A stretch of DNA of 64,000 nucleotides from Candidatus Saccharicenans sp. GTDB taxonomy: Bacteria > Acidobacteriota > Aminicenantia > Aminicenantales > Saccharicenantaceae. The notes below the pieces were generated by a model. The model was not told the origin of the DNA. It ran no database searches and saw nothing but the letters and a program-made list of their open reading frames with translations. Of the stretch, positions 44,194 to 52,714 are shown one piece after another. Made by a program: the position numbers and the translations under genes. The DNA is taken from assembly GCA_026414545.1 (NCBI GenBank), contig JAOAIU010000048.1, forward strand, positions 1-64,000, written 5' to 3'. The first letter of the stretch is position 1; the number at the start of each line of letters is the position of its first letter.

Positions 44194-45879
44194 ATGAAAG
44201 ACCAGATTGAACCCGGGAAGAAATATTTCTGCCTGGTCCTGCACAGCCATATTCCCTATGTCCTGAACCACGGGACCTGGCCCCACGGAACCGACTGGCT
44301 TTTTGAAGCCGCGGCCGAAACCTACCTGCCCATTCTTGATGTCTTAAACCGGCTGGAGAAAGAAGGCCTCAAGTCTGGCCTGACCATAAGTTTTACTCCC
44401 GTCCTGATTGAGCAACTTAAGGGTCAGAAATTCGTCCGGGGATTCATAGATTACCTGACGATGAAGCTGGAAGCGGCGGTCAACGATTATCTATACTTTC
44501 AGAAATCGGGACAGCAGGAACTCCTGCCCCTGGCCCTGTTCTGGCGGAAGTGGTATGAAAAGACCTTCCGGCTGTTCGTCGACGAGTTTGGCTCCGACCT
44601 GGTATCGGCCTTCGCCCGATTTCAGGAATGTGGCCAGGTGGAAATAATCACCTCAGCCGCCACCCACGGCTACCTGCCGCTTCTTTCTCGAGATGAGAGC
44701 GTGGCCCATCAGGTTCAGCAGGGAAAGTTCGTTTACAAGAGATATTTTGGCCGCCAGCCGGCTGGATTCTGGCTGCCGGAATGCGCCTACCGACCCGCTT
44801 ATTCCTGGAAACCTCCTCTGGGGCAATCCGAACCTTATACCAGAAAAGGAGTTGATGAAATATTAGGAGAGCATGGACTGGGCTACTTTTTCGTCGATGC
44901 CCACCTCCTGAAGGGCGGGGAAGCTCGCGGTGTTTATCTGGAAAAATTCCCGGCCCTCAGGCATCTATGGGAAAGATATCGAGAAAAATTCAAAGCCGCG
45001 CCGGCCAGGCCGCAGGACCCATACCAGCCTTACCTGGCCCATCCTTCCCATGTCAGTTTCCTGGCCAGGGACGAAGTCTCTGGAAAACAGGTCTGGAGCC
45101 GTTTTCAGGGTTACCCTGGCGATGGCCATTACCTTGAATTCCACAAAAAGCATTTTCCAGGAGGAATGCGTTACTGGCGCATCACCGCCCCCGATTCCGA
45201 CCTGGCCAATAAACTTCCTTATGATTACGACCAGGCTCTGGACAGGACCGAAGCCCATGCCGGGCACTTCGTCTGGCTCTTAAATCAAACCCTGAAGAAC
45301 CACCAGGCCGGGGTGATTCCGTCGCTCTATGATACCGAGCTTCTCGGTCACTGGTGGTTTGAGGGCCCGGAATGGTTCTACCGGGTGATCAAGAAGCTCT
45401 GCGGACCAGAGTCAGCGGTCAGGCCGGTCACTGTCTCCCGCTGCCTGGAAGAGGTTCCGGCTAGCCTGATCGTTTCTTTGCCGGAAGGCTCGTGGGGAGA
45501 GGGTGGTTACCACTGGATCTGGTTCAACGAAGACACTTCCTGGATCTGGTCCAGAATATATGAACTCGAGAATGATTGCCGGGCCTGGCTGGCCGATCCT
45601 GGAGAACTCCGGCGGCTCAACCCCCGCCTGGTCAAGCTGCTCTTTCAGGAAAAATTCCTGCTGGAAAGCTCCGACTGGCCCTTTCTGATTTCTACCATGA
45701 CCGCCCGTGATTATGCCGAGGCCCGGGCCAGCCTGCATTTTGAGAGAGCCAAGAGAATCGTTCGGCTGCTCAAAAGGGGCGGGGAAACCAGCCCGGAAGA
45801 AAACTTCTTCCTTGATAGGATAGAAGAGGAAGATTCCATATTCAAGGAGATCATGCTACCCGATGGAAACATTCTATAA
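44194..45879 (+). CDS. 1,4-alpha-glucan branching enzyme, GH57 type (with DUF1957)
   Basis: Introduces alpha-1,6 branches in glycogen. 561 residues: GH57 barrel opening FCLVLHSHIPYVLNHG, nucleophile E196 in FWLPECAYRP, acid/base D380 in YDTELLGHWWFEGP, and a C-terminal DUF1957 helical domain with LPEGSWGEGGYHWIWFN. This exact combination is that of the characterised GH57 branching enzymes, which are unrelated to GH13 GlgB. First gene after the promoter at 44154; its last 17 bases overlap glgC. It forms the synthesis set with glgC and glgA. Confidence 0.92.
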   Translation: MKDQIEPGKKYFCLVLHSHIPYVLNHGTWPHGTDWLFEAAAETYLPILDVLNRLEKEGLKSGLTISFTPVLIEQLKGQKFVRGFIDYLTMKLEAAVNDYLYFQKSGQQELLPLALFWRKWYEKTFRLFVDEFGSDLVSAFARFQECGQVEIITSAATHGYLPLLSRDESVAHQVQQGKFVYKRYFGRQPAGFWLPECAYRPAYSWKPPLGQSEPYTRKGVDEILGEHGLGYFFVDAHLLKGGEARGVYLEKFPALRHLWERYREKFKAAPARPQDPYQPYLAHPSHVSFLARDEVSGKQVWSRFQGYPGDGHYLEFHKKHFPGGMRYWRITAPDSDLANKLPYDYDQALDRTEAHAGHFVWLLNQTLKNHQAGVIPSLYDTELLGHWWFEGPEWFYRVIKKLCGPESAVRPVTVSRCLEEVPASLIVSLPEGSWGEGGYHWIWFNEDTSWIWSRIYELENDCRAWLADPGELRRLNPRLVKLLFQEKFLLESSDWPFLISTMTARDYAEARASLHFERAKRIVRLLKRGGETSPEENFFLDRIEEEDSIFKEIMLPDGNIL

Positions 45880-47047
45880 GAAAGTCCTGGTCATGATCCT
45901 GTGCGGCGGAAAAGGGGAGAGGCTCTATCCCCTGACCAGGGACCGGGCCAAGCCCTCGGTTCCCTTCGCCGGCAGCTACAGAATCATCGATTTCAGCCTG
46001 TCCAACTCCCTGAATTCTGGCTTCCGTCGCATCGCCCTGCTCACCCAGTACAAATCACTTTCCCTGGAAAGACACATCCTCCAGGGCTGGAGCATCTTCC
46101 ACCCGGAAAGCAACGAATACATCATCTCCCTTCCGGCCCAGGGCCGGGTCAGCGAGCACTGGTACGAGGGAACGGCTGACGCCGTTTTCCAGAACATCTA
46201 CACCATCCAGCAGGAAAACCCGGATGTCATCCTGGTGCTGTCCGGTGACCACGTCTACCGGGCCGACTACCGGAAGGTTCTTAAATTTTTCCTGGATAAA
46301 AAAGCCGAAGCCGTGGTCATGACTCACACCTGGCCCGTGGCTGAGGCCAGCCGATTCGGCGTGCTCGGCATCGACCAGGACCACCGGATCATCAATTTTG
46401 CTGAAAAACCCAAGAAACCCTTTCCGTTGCCCTGGTCGCCGGAGCTGGCTTTAATTTCCATGGGAGTTTACATGTTCTACACCCCAGTGCTGGTCAAGGC
46501 TCTGATCAAGGATGCCCGCAACCCCAGGTCCAGCCACGACTTCGGCAAGGACGTCTTGCCGGCAATGATAAAAGAGAACCGGGTCTATGCTTACATTTAC
46601 GAAGACTACTGGCAGGATATCGGGACGATCGACGCCTACTGGCGGGCCAACATGGACTTCTTGTCAGACAACCCACCGTTCCGGCTTAACGACCCCGGCT
46701 GGCCCATCAGGACCTACAAGCCACAATATCCGCCTTCCTACGTGTCCGGAGGAAATATCAAGAATTCTATCATCGGAGATGGTTGTCTGATTAACGGTGG
46801 CCAGGTCCAGGACTCGATTCTATCCTACGGGGTTACGGTGGAGCCGGGAGCGGTGGTTGAAGAATCCATCATCTTTGAAGGTACGGTTATCAAGAGCGGG
46901 GCCCGGATAAAAAGGGCTATAATAGATAAGAAGGCAGTGGTACCCGAAAAGTTTGTCATCGGTCATGACGACAGCCGAGACGCTGATTATTTCAAGATCA
47001 GCGCCGGCGGTATCAGGACCGTGCCCAAGGGCTGGAGGCTGGAATGA
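45863..47047 (+). CDS. glgC: Glucose-1-phosphate adenylyltransferase
   Basis: Makes ADP-glucose from ATP and glucose-1-phosphate, the committed step of glycogen synthesis. 394 residues: nucleotidyltransferase domain with LCGGKGERLYPLTRDRAKPSVPFAG split by the start of the fold (residues about 13-38), SGDHVYRADY near 124, NFAEKPKKP near 174, and YWQDIGTIDAYWRAN near 251. A left-handed beta-helix domain (about 290-380) follows. The start overlaps the branching enzyme gene by 17 bases, and the stop overlaps the kinase start as ATGA. The usual allosteric sites (fructose-1,6-bisphosphate/AMP) cannot be judged by eye. Confidence 0.94.
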   Translation: METFYKKVLVMILCGGKGERLYPLTRDRAKPSVPFAGSYRIIDFSLSNSLNSGFRRIALLTQYKSLSLERHILQGWSIFHPESNEYIISLPAQGRVSEHWYEGTADAVFQNIYTIQQENPDVILVLSGDHVYRADYRKVLKFFLDKKAEAVVMTHTWPVAEASRFGVLGIDQDHRIINFAEKPKKPFPLPWSPELALISMGVYMFYTPVLVKALIKDARNPRSSHDFGKDVLPAMIKENRVYAYIYEDYWQDIGTIDAYWRANMDFLSDNPPFRLNDPGWPIRTYKPQYPPSYVSGGNIKNSIIGDGCLINGGQVQDSILSYGVTVEPGAVVEESIIFEGTVIKSGARIKRAIIDKKAVVPEKFVIGHDDSRDADYFKISAGGIRTVPKGWRLE

Positions 47048-48390
47048 TAACATCCTACCGGATGCAGCCGGCTAACTTCAACCCCGAAATTCCCAAAGAG
47101 CTGGTGCTGCTGTCGATCATTGCCCAGAGCTTCTTCCAGCCGTTTTCCCTGGAAGATAATCTGCTGGTTATTTTAACCGCCCTGACTTCTGGGGCGGGCA
47201 TCGGTTTTAACCGGGCCACTCTATTCCTGAGCGAAGGGGATAAGCTCAAAGCCACCATGTGGCTGGGCCCGAGGTCTCCGGAGGAGGCCGAGGCCATCTG
47301 GACCATGCTCAGCTCACCGGGTCTGGGCTACGCTGAAATCGTGGAGCACAACCGGGAGCTGATCAGCCGCCTCCAGCCCGACCTCCAGCCGAAGCTCAAG
47401 GCCCTGGAGTACAACCTGGAAGACGAAGACCTGAAGTTCCCGGCCGCCGCGGCCCGGGATAAAGAAATAGTGCTGGTGACTGAAGCCAGCACCGACCCCA
47501 GGGTTGACCGCCGCTTCCTGAATTTTGTTCAGGTTGACGAGTTTCTGTGCCTGCCCCTGGTTGCCCGCAATGAAGTCATGGGAGAAATTGTGGTGGACAA
47601 CGCCATCACTCATGCCCCCATCACCTCCAGGGACATCGAACTGGCCAGCCTGTGTGCCCTGCTGGCCGGGAATTACATCCATACCACCAGGCTTTACAAG
47701 AAAGTCCTGGAAATGGAAAAACTGGCCGCCCTGGGCGAGATGGCTGCTTTCATCTCCCACCAATTGAGAAATCCGATTGTGGCCATCGGTGGGTTTACCA
47801 GGCAGCTGGTCAACCAGCCCTGCAACCCGGAAAAATGCCAGAGAAACCTGCACATCATCCAGGAAGAAATCAAACATCTGGAAGAAATAATTTTTCGGAT
47901 GAGTCATTTTTTGCGGATAAAGATCAAAGAACTGGTGCCGATAGACTATCGGCCTATTCTGCTGGGGATTAGAGAAAGACCGGACATAAAAGCCAAGGCC
48001 GCCGATAAAACGATTACCATCAGTTTGCCAGAAAACAATTCCCTGATACTGTGCGACCCGGTTTATTTCGAGGAATCGATGGTCAATCTTCTGGATAATG
48101 CTCTGGACGTAACCCCGGCCGGTGGCCGGGTCTATATTAGGGCCTGTCAGAGAAATAAGAAATGGGTAACCATTACCATCAAGGATTCGGGTCCGGGACT
48201 CGATGAAAAGAGCCAGGAAAAGATGTTCAGTCCCTTCTTCTCCACCAAGGAAAGCGGACTGGGACTGGGACTGCTGTTTGTCCGGCGTGTCCTGGAATCC
48301 TGCGGCGGCAAGATTGAAGTCCGGAGCAAACCGGGCCGGGGCACCATGTTCAGACTTTATTTTCTGGCCAGAGAAAGGGGGTCTTCATGA
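47044..48390 (+). CDS. Cytosolic GAF-domain sensor histidine kinase
   Basis: A 448-residue kinase with no signal or membrane helices: a GAF-type sensor domain (about 20-215; VLVTEASTDPRVDRRFLN, MGEIVVDNAITHAP), a HisKA helix with the phospho-acceptor H239 in AFISHQLRNPIVAIGG, and an HATPase domain with N box NLLDNALDVTP, G1 DSGPGL and G2 STKESGLGLGL. It should sense a cytosolic signal. It sits within the glycogen run, coupled to glgC upstream and to the receiver gene downstream (ATGA). The ligand is unknown; a sugar or nucleotide state would make sense, but this is inference. Confidence 0.9.
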   Translation: MITSYRMQPANFNPEIPKELVLLSIIAQSFFQPFSLEDNLLVILTALTSGAGIGFNRATLFLSEGDKLKATMWLGPRSPEEAEAIWTMLSSPGLGYAEIVEHNRELISRLQPDLQPKLKALEYNLEDEDLKFPAAAARDKEIVLVTEASTDPRVDRRFLNFVQVDEFLCLPLVARNEVMGEIVVDNAITHAPITSRDIELASLCALLAGNYIHTTRLYKKVLEMEKLAALGEMAAFISHQLRNPIVAIGGFTRQLVNQPCNPEKCQRNLHIIQEEIKHLEEIIFRMSHFLRIKIKELVPIDYRPILLGIRERPDIKAKAADKTITISLPENNSLILCDPVYFEESMVNLLDNALDVTPAGGRVYIRACQRNKKWVTITIKDSGPGLDEKSQEKMFSPFFSTKESGLGLGLLFVRRVLESCGGKIEVRSKPGRGTMFRLYFLARERGSS

Positions 48391-48740
48391 AAAAGATACT
48401 GCTGGTGGAAGACGACAAGAGCTTGAGCCTGCTCTACCAGGAAGAGCTATCCAGAGAAGGTTATGAGGTGGTCCTGGCCGCCGATGCCGAATCGGCCCTG
48501 GAACTGGTTCGGTCCGGCGGATTTGACTTGATCATCACCGACATCCGGATGCCCGGCAAAGACGGCATCGAGCTTATCTCCAGCATCATGGGCATGAGAA
48601 AGGATATACCAATCATCATCAACACTGCCTACCAGAGCTATAAGGGCGACTTCATGACCTGGGCGGCCGATGCTTACCTCATCAAGTCTTCTTCTCTGGA
48701 TGAACTGAAATTAAAAATCAGGGAACTCCTGGCCGATTGA
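48387..48740 (+). CDS. Single-domain response regulator (CheY-like)
   Basis: A 117-residue receiver domain only. Acidic pocket D9/D10, phospho-acceptor D52 in LIITDIRMPGKDG, the conserved Thr region in IIINTAYQS near 78, and Lys in AYLIKSSS near 103. There is no DNA-binding or enzymatic output, so it must act by protein contact or pass phosphate to another protein. The ATGA overlap with the kinase makes them a cognate pair. A gap of 34 bases leads into galT. Confidence 0.92.
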   Translation: MKKILLVEDDKSLSLLYQEELSREGYEVVLAADAESALELVRSGGFDLIITDIRMPGKDGIELISSIMGMRKDIPIIINTAYQSYKGDFMTWAADAYLIKSSSLDELKLKIRELLAD

Positions 48741-48774
48741 CGATTAGCAGCAGAAACTGAAAGGTTGAACTTAC

Positions 48775-49821
48775 ATGCCTGAACTCAGAAAAGACATATT
48801 AACCGGTCGGTGGGTGATCATCTCCACCGAAAGAAGCAAGAGGCCCGACGACTTCCGGCCGGCTGAAAGTTCGGAACCGAAGAGGGAGAGCCTGGCCTTC
48901 TGTCCATTCTGTCCGGGCAATGAATCCAAGACCCCGCCCGAGGTCTATGCCGTCCGGGAAGACAGCTCTGAACCCGACCGTCCCGGCTGGACGATAAGGG
49001 TTGTTCCCAACAAGTTCCCCGCTTTGCAACCCGGTTCCCCGCCACCCAAGAAAACCAGGGGTTCTTACCAGTGGATGGAGGGAGTCGGGGTCCATGAAGT
49101 CATCATCGAAACGCCTAACCACAACCAGGAACTTTCCGACCTGCCTGCCGACCACCTGGCCCGAATTATCCAGGTGTTCAGAGAACGGACCATCAACATC
49201 GAAGAAATCTACCACCATCAGTATGTTCAGATTTTCAAAAATAAGGGAAAGGAAGCCGGAGCTTCCCTGTCTCATCCTCACTCCCAGCTGATTGCCACGC
49301 CGATAGTCCCAAAGAGAATAAAGGAAGAAATTTACGGGGCGGAAAGAATTTACCGCAACCAGTTCCGGGAGTGCGTTTTCTGCCGGATGCTAAGAGAAGA
49401 ACAATCTGGGGGCGAGCGTCTGATTTACCGGAACGAAAAATTTATAGTGTTAGCCCCCTATGCCTCGCGCTTTCCTTTTGAAATGGCCATCTTCCCGCTG
49501 AGGCATGCCGCCTTCTTCCGGGCGATAACTGACGAGGAAACGGCCTACCTGGCCGAAGCCCTGAAACAGGCTCTGGGCAGGCTCAGGCTCCAGCTGTCCG
49601 ACCCGGCCTACAACCTGGTTTTCCATCATGCTCCCAATCCCCAGGTTTCAGAAAAGGCCTGGCCCGGCATCGATTCTTATTACCACTGGCATATCGAAGT
49701 GATGCCGATACTGACCAAAGTGGCCGGTTTCGAGCTGGGCACCGGCTTCTACATCAACCCGGTACCGCCGGAAGTGGCCGCTGAATACCTCAGGAAGAAC
49801 GAGCCCCTGCCGGCCAGCTGA
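48775..49821 (+). CDS. galT: GalT-family hexose-1-phosphate nucleotidylyltransferase
   Basis: A 348-residue HIT-superfamily enzyme. Zinc-site Cys pairs CPFCPG near 43 and CVFC near 199, the catalytic SHPHSQLIATPIVPKR near 164, and HWHIEVMPIL near 305. By family it is galactose-1-phosphate uridylyltransferase. No galK or galE accompanies it; it stands at the end of a glycogen run beside glgC and glgA. Relatives include ADP-glucose phosphorylases, so the substrate may be ADP- or UDP-glucose. I keep the family symbol with this caution. Its 3' end overlaps glgA on the other strand by 32 bases. Confidence 0.87.
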   Translation: MPELRKDILTGRWVIISTERSKRPDDFRPAESSEPKRESLAFCPFCPGNESKTPPEVYAVREDSSEPDRPGWTIRVVPNKFPALQPGSPPPKKTRGSYQWMEGVGVHEVIIETPNHNQELSDLPADHLARIIQVFRERTINIEEIYHHQYVQIFKNKGKEAGASLSHPHSQLIATPIVPKRIKEEIYGAERIYRNQFRECVFCRMLREEQSGGERLIYRNEKFIVLAPYASRFPFEMAIFPLRHAAFFRAITDEETAYLAEALKQALGRLRLQLSDPAYNLVFHHAPNPQVSEKAWPGIDSYYHWHIEVMPILTKVAGFELGTGFYINPVPPEVAAEYLRKNEPLPAS

Positions 49822-51277
49822 GCATCTGGCAGTAGAGATCAAAATAATCCTCTGCTGACTTTTCCCAGGAAAAGTCGCTGCTCAGCCCGTTGTCCACCAG
49901 CCGGGACCAGAAAGGCTCCTTCCGGTAAAAGGCCAGAGCCCGGGAGACGGCCTCAACCAGGGAGCCGGTCTGGTAATCCTGGAAAAGAAATCCGTTGCCC
50001 TGAAGCGTGGATGGGTTGAATTCAGAAACAGTATCTCTCAGTCCGCCGGTGCTCCTGACAATCGGGACTGTCCCGTAACGCAGACTGTACATCTGGGTCA
50101 GGCCGCAGGGCTCATAGCGAGAGGGAATCAGGAAGAAATCGCTCCCGGCATAGATCAACCTGGCCAGGCGGTCATCAAAGGCAATCTTCAGACCGAAGCG
50201 GTCGGGATACTTTTTCTGGGCTTCGACCAGCAGATTCTGGATTTCGATTTCCCCGGTTCCCAGGATAACCAGGTAAAGTTCTTTTTTTAGCAGCTCGTCC
50301 AGGCTCCTGGCCAGCAGGTCAAAGCCCTTCTGCCCGGCCAGTCTGGAAACCATGCCCACCACCGGGCGGGCCGAGTCCAGGGGAAAATTAAAGTGCCGGA
50401 GAAGTTCCAGCCGACAGACTGACTTTCCGGCCAGGTTGCCTCTGGAATAATGGGCGGGCAGAGCCGGGTCGGTTTCAGGATTCCAGTCCAGATAATCTAT
50501 GCCATTCAGAATGCCAAAAAGACGCTCTGACCTCTTGCGCAAAACTCCCTCCAGTCCGCAGCCGAATTCGGCCGTCTGTATTTCCCGGCTGTAGGTCGGG
50601 CTGACCGTGCTAATGGCATCAGAGTACAGGAGGCCAGCTTTTAGAAAATTGACCTTTCCGTAGAATTCCAGGTCTTCCGGATTGAAGAGATGTCCGGGAA
50701 GCCCGACCCGGCCGAGCAGGTCAGCAGGAAACAAACCCTGGTAGGCCAGGTTATGAATGGTAAAAAGAAGCCTGGTGTTAACAAAAAAACCGTCAATCGC
50801 CGGCCGGTGCCGAAGGTAGGCAAAGGTCAGAGCCGATTGCCAGTCGTGGGCATGAATTATGTCTGGCTTAAAGGGCAGATTCCGTAGCGTTTCCAGGGCG
50901 GCCAGCGAGAAGAAGGCAAAGCGCTCCCCGTTATCCGGGTAATCACCTTCAGGCGTACTGTAAAGATAGTCCCGGTCAAAAAGCCGGGGATTATCTATGA
51001 GGTATACCCTGAAACCTTCCGCCTGAAATTCATGAACGGAAAAAAACTTTTCTGGACCGGGCCAGTTTAAGGTTAATTGCCTGAAGACCGGTTTTAGGGG
51101 CAGGTTCTTCTTCCTTACCTCTCGATGAAGCGGCATGATGGCTACCACCTCAAGTCGAGGGTTACGGGCCAGGTACTTGGGCAGAGCCCCGGTGACATCA
51201 GCCAGTCCGCCGGTCTTGGCCAGGGGGGCCAGCTCCGGTGTCAGGAAAACCACTCTGATTCTGGTGTCTGAGCTCAT
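49790..51277 (-). CDS. glgA: Glycogen synthase (ADP-glucose, GT5)
   Basis: Adds glucose from ADP-glucose to a growing alpha-1,4-glucan. 495 residues. The N-terminal Rossmann domain has APLAKTGGLADVTGALP with ADP-binding K21; HAHDWQSAL near 140; the C-terminal half has MVSRLAGQKGFDLLA near 310 and SRYEPCGLTQMYSLRYGTVP near 392, with STGGLRDTV. AAGGAG precedes the ATG. It is convergent with the GH57-glgC-galT run, with the 3' ends overlapping 32 bases. Transcript collision there could balance the two. It follows the CBM9-like gene by 9 bases. Confidence 0.94.
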   Translation of the reverse strand: MSSDTRIRVVFLTPELAPLAKTGGLADVTGALPKYLARNPRLEVVAIMPLHREVRKKNLPLKPVFRQLTLNWPGPEKFFSVHEFQAEGFRVYLIDNPRLFDRDYLYSTPEGDYPDNGERFAFFSLAALETLRNLPFKPDIIHAHDWQSALTFAYLRHRPAIDGFFVNTRLLFTIHNLAYQGLFPADLLGRVGLPGHLFNPEDLEFYGKVNFLKAGLLYSDAISTVSPTYSREIQTAEFGCGLEGVLRKRSERLFGILNGIDYLDWNPETDPALPAHYSRGNLAGKSVCRLELLRHFNFPLDSARPVVGMVSRLAGQKGFDLLARSLDELLKKELYLVILGTGEIEIQNLLVEAQKKYPDRFGLKIAFDDRLARLIYAGSDFFLIPSRYEPCGLTQMYSLRYGTVPIVRSTGGLRDTVSEFNPSTLQGNGFLFQDYQTGSLVEAVSRALAFYRKEPFWSRLVDNGLSSDFSWEKSAEDYFDLYCQMLSWPAGARSS

Positions 51278-51286
51278 AACAACTCC

Positions 51287-52129
51287 TTAGATAACAATTT
51301 CCCTGCGGGAAAAATTTATCAGAGAAAAACATTCTGGTATATGAGAATCATAAACTCCGTGAGCGTTAAGGGCCCAGCCGGGCGAGGGTTCGAGGCGACA
51401 CCCGCCGGCTTCCAGGGCTTCAAACCGGGAAAAACTCATTCTCCAGACATCTCCATCATCAGGGGGGAGGGGCCGTCCCTGGGCCAGCACCTCCATCCCT
51501 TTCCAGGGAAAGGCCAGCTCCACCGTCCAGCCGCGGTCGATATCTGAAGAATCATTCAGAGTGCCGTCTACCCGGACTGCCCATTTCAGACCTGGAAAAT
51601 CCCAATCCATAAAGGCCCAGCGCCGGCCGCGGGGGTGACGCCCCCAGCGGGAGGCATCCTGAAAACCGCCCAGTACATCAACCTGCCTGCGGTACAGGTC
51701 AAATTCCGGCCGATCAAAAAAACTTCCCGGCTTCAGGGCTTCCTGCCAGATGTAAAAAACTTCATAGATGGTGCCCAGAGCGTTGACCTGCAGTTCGTAA
51801 TAGCAATCCGGACCGGCAATAAAAACCTCGACATCATTCTCAAGCCAGAGAAAAGAATCTCTCTCAGCGAGATGGGCCCGAACATCCGGTTCTTCCACCC
51901 AGAAGGCCAGGTAAAAATGCTCGTCATCCCAGAGCCCGGCTATCCTGGTATCTAGAAAAGCCGGTCGCCCGGTTACCAGGTCGACAAACCGTTCCGAACG
52001 GGGGGCCCGGGTCCAGGCCGGCTTATTCAGATCTCCGTCTATCACCAGGGGCCGGGGAGTGCGCAGGCAGGTATAGCAGGCCGGAGCAGCGGGCATAAGG
52101 TTACTGAAATCATATTTCCTGTTTTTCAT
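51287..52129 (-). CDS. CBM9-like carbohydrate-binding domain protein
   Basis: A 280-residue protein with the family 9 carbohydrate-binding beta-sandwich fold seen in many unannotated bacterial proteins: RPLVIDGDLNKPAWTRAP near 27, GLWDDEHFYLAFWVEEPDVRA near 64, DNDVEVFI-like LENDVEVFIAG near 97 and WTVELAFPWKGM near 205. No signal peptide is visible, so unlike xylanase-linked CBM9 it seems cytosolic. It precedes glgA by 9 bases in the same run, so glycogen or maltodextrin binding is a reasonable guess. No catalytic motif found. Confidence 0.75.
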   Translation of the reverse strand: MKNRKYDFSNLMPAAPACYTCLRTPRPLVIDGDLNKPAWTRAPRSERFVDLVTGRPAFLDTRIAGLWDDEHFYLAFWVEEPDVRAHLAERDSFLWLENDVEVFIAGPDCYYELQVNALGTIYEVFYIWQEALKPGSFFDRPEFDLYRRQVDVLGGFQDASRWGRHPRGRRWAFMDWDFPGLKWAVRVDGTLNDSSDIDRGWTVELAFPWKGMEVLAQGRPLPPDDGDVWRMSFSRFEALEAGGCRLEPSPGWALNAHGVYDSHIPECFSLINFSRREIVI

Positions 52130-52167
52130 GCCGGTAAACCCCTGTCCAGACTCATCGATGAAAATTT

Positions 52168-52196
52168 ATATTATCAACAAAAGCGCCTGATGACAA
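52168..52196 (-). promoter_or_regulatory. Promoter of the CBM9-glgA operon
   Basis: On the minus strand TTGTCA (52196-52191), 17 bp, TAATAT (52173-52168). Predicted start about 30 bases before the ATG at 52129. Confidence 0.5.
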
Positions 52197-52220
52197 TCAG
52201 CAGTTAAAAGTCCAGCCCGG

Positions 52221-52249
52221 TTGACAGCACCTGCGGGGTGGGGCAGAAT
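52221..52249 (+). promoter_or_regulatory. Promoter of the Nudix gene, probably leaderless
   Basis: TTGACA (52221-52226), 17 bp, CAGAAT (52244-52249). The start is expected at 52256-52258, next to the ATG at 52259. No ribosome site is present. Confidence 0.45.
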
Positions 52250-52258
52250 TAAAAGCCG

Positions 52259-52642
52259 ATGATAATAGTGGCTGCGGTCTTGAAGAAAGAGGGCCGAGTG
52301 TTGCTGGCCGAAAGAAGCGGGGAGGCTGAACCGTCCGGCTGGGAATTTCCGGGAGGAAAGGTCGAACCCGGAGAGACTCCGGAACAGGCTCTGGTCAGAG
52401 AAATCAGGGAAGAAATGGGGGTGGCCATTCAGGTAATCCGTTTCCTGGCAGCAGTTAACCTGCCGGGGTCCAATGAAAACAGCTTGATGGCCTTCGAAGC
52501 CAGGCTGGAATCGGAGAATATCAATCTGACCTCTCACCGGCGCTATGCCTGGGTTGCGCCGGAGGAGATTGGAAATTATGATCTCCTGCCCGCCGACCGG
52601 GAGCTCGTCCTGAAACTGAGTGCCAGGAACCTTCTGAGCTGA
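52259..52642 (+). CDS. Nudix hydrolase (MutT-like (d)NTP pyrophosphohydrolase)
   Basis: A 127-residue Nudix protein. The box GGKVEPGETPEQALVREIRE plus EMG (residues about 35-57) fits Gx5Ex7REUxEExGU fully. Size and the start IIVAAVLKKEGRVLLAER match MutT/NUDT-type enzymes that clear oxidised nucleotides such as 8-oxo-dGTP; CTP or other NTP substrates are possible. No Shine-Dalgarno site, and the promoter is immediately upstream. The rlmI-like gene follows after 72 bases. Confidence 0.88.
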   Translation: MIIVAAVLKKEGRVLLAERSGEAEPSGWEFPGGKVEPGETPEQALVREIREEMGVAIQVIRFLAAVNLPGSNENSLMAFEARLESENINLTSHRRYAWVAPEEIGNYDLLPADRELVLKLSARNLLS

Positions 52643-52714
52643 GACGGAAAACGAACCGGTCGACACCGGCGCCCGTCAGGCCCTGGCGGAATGAGATAAA
52701 ATAATGGAGAAACA

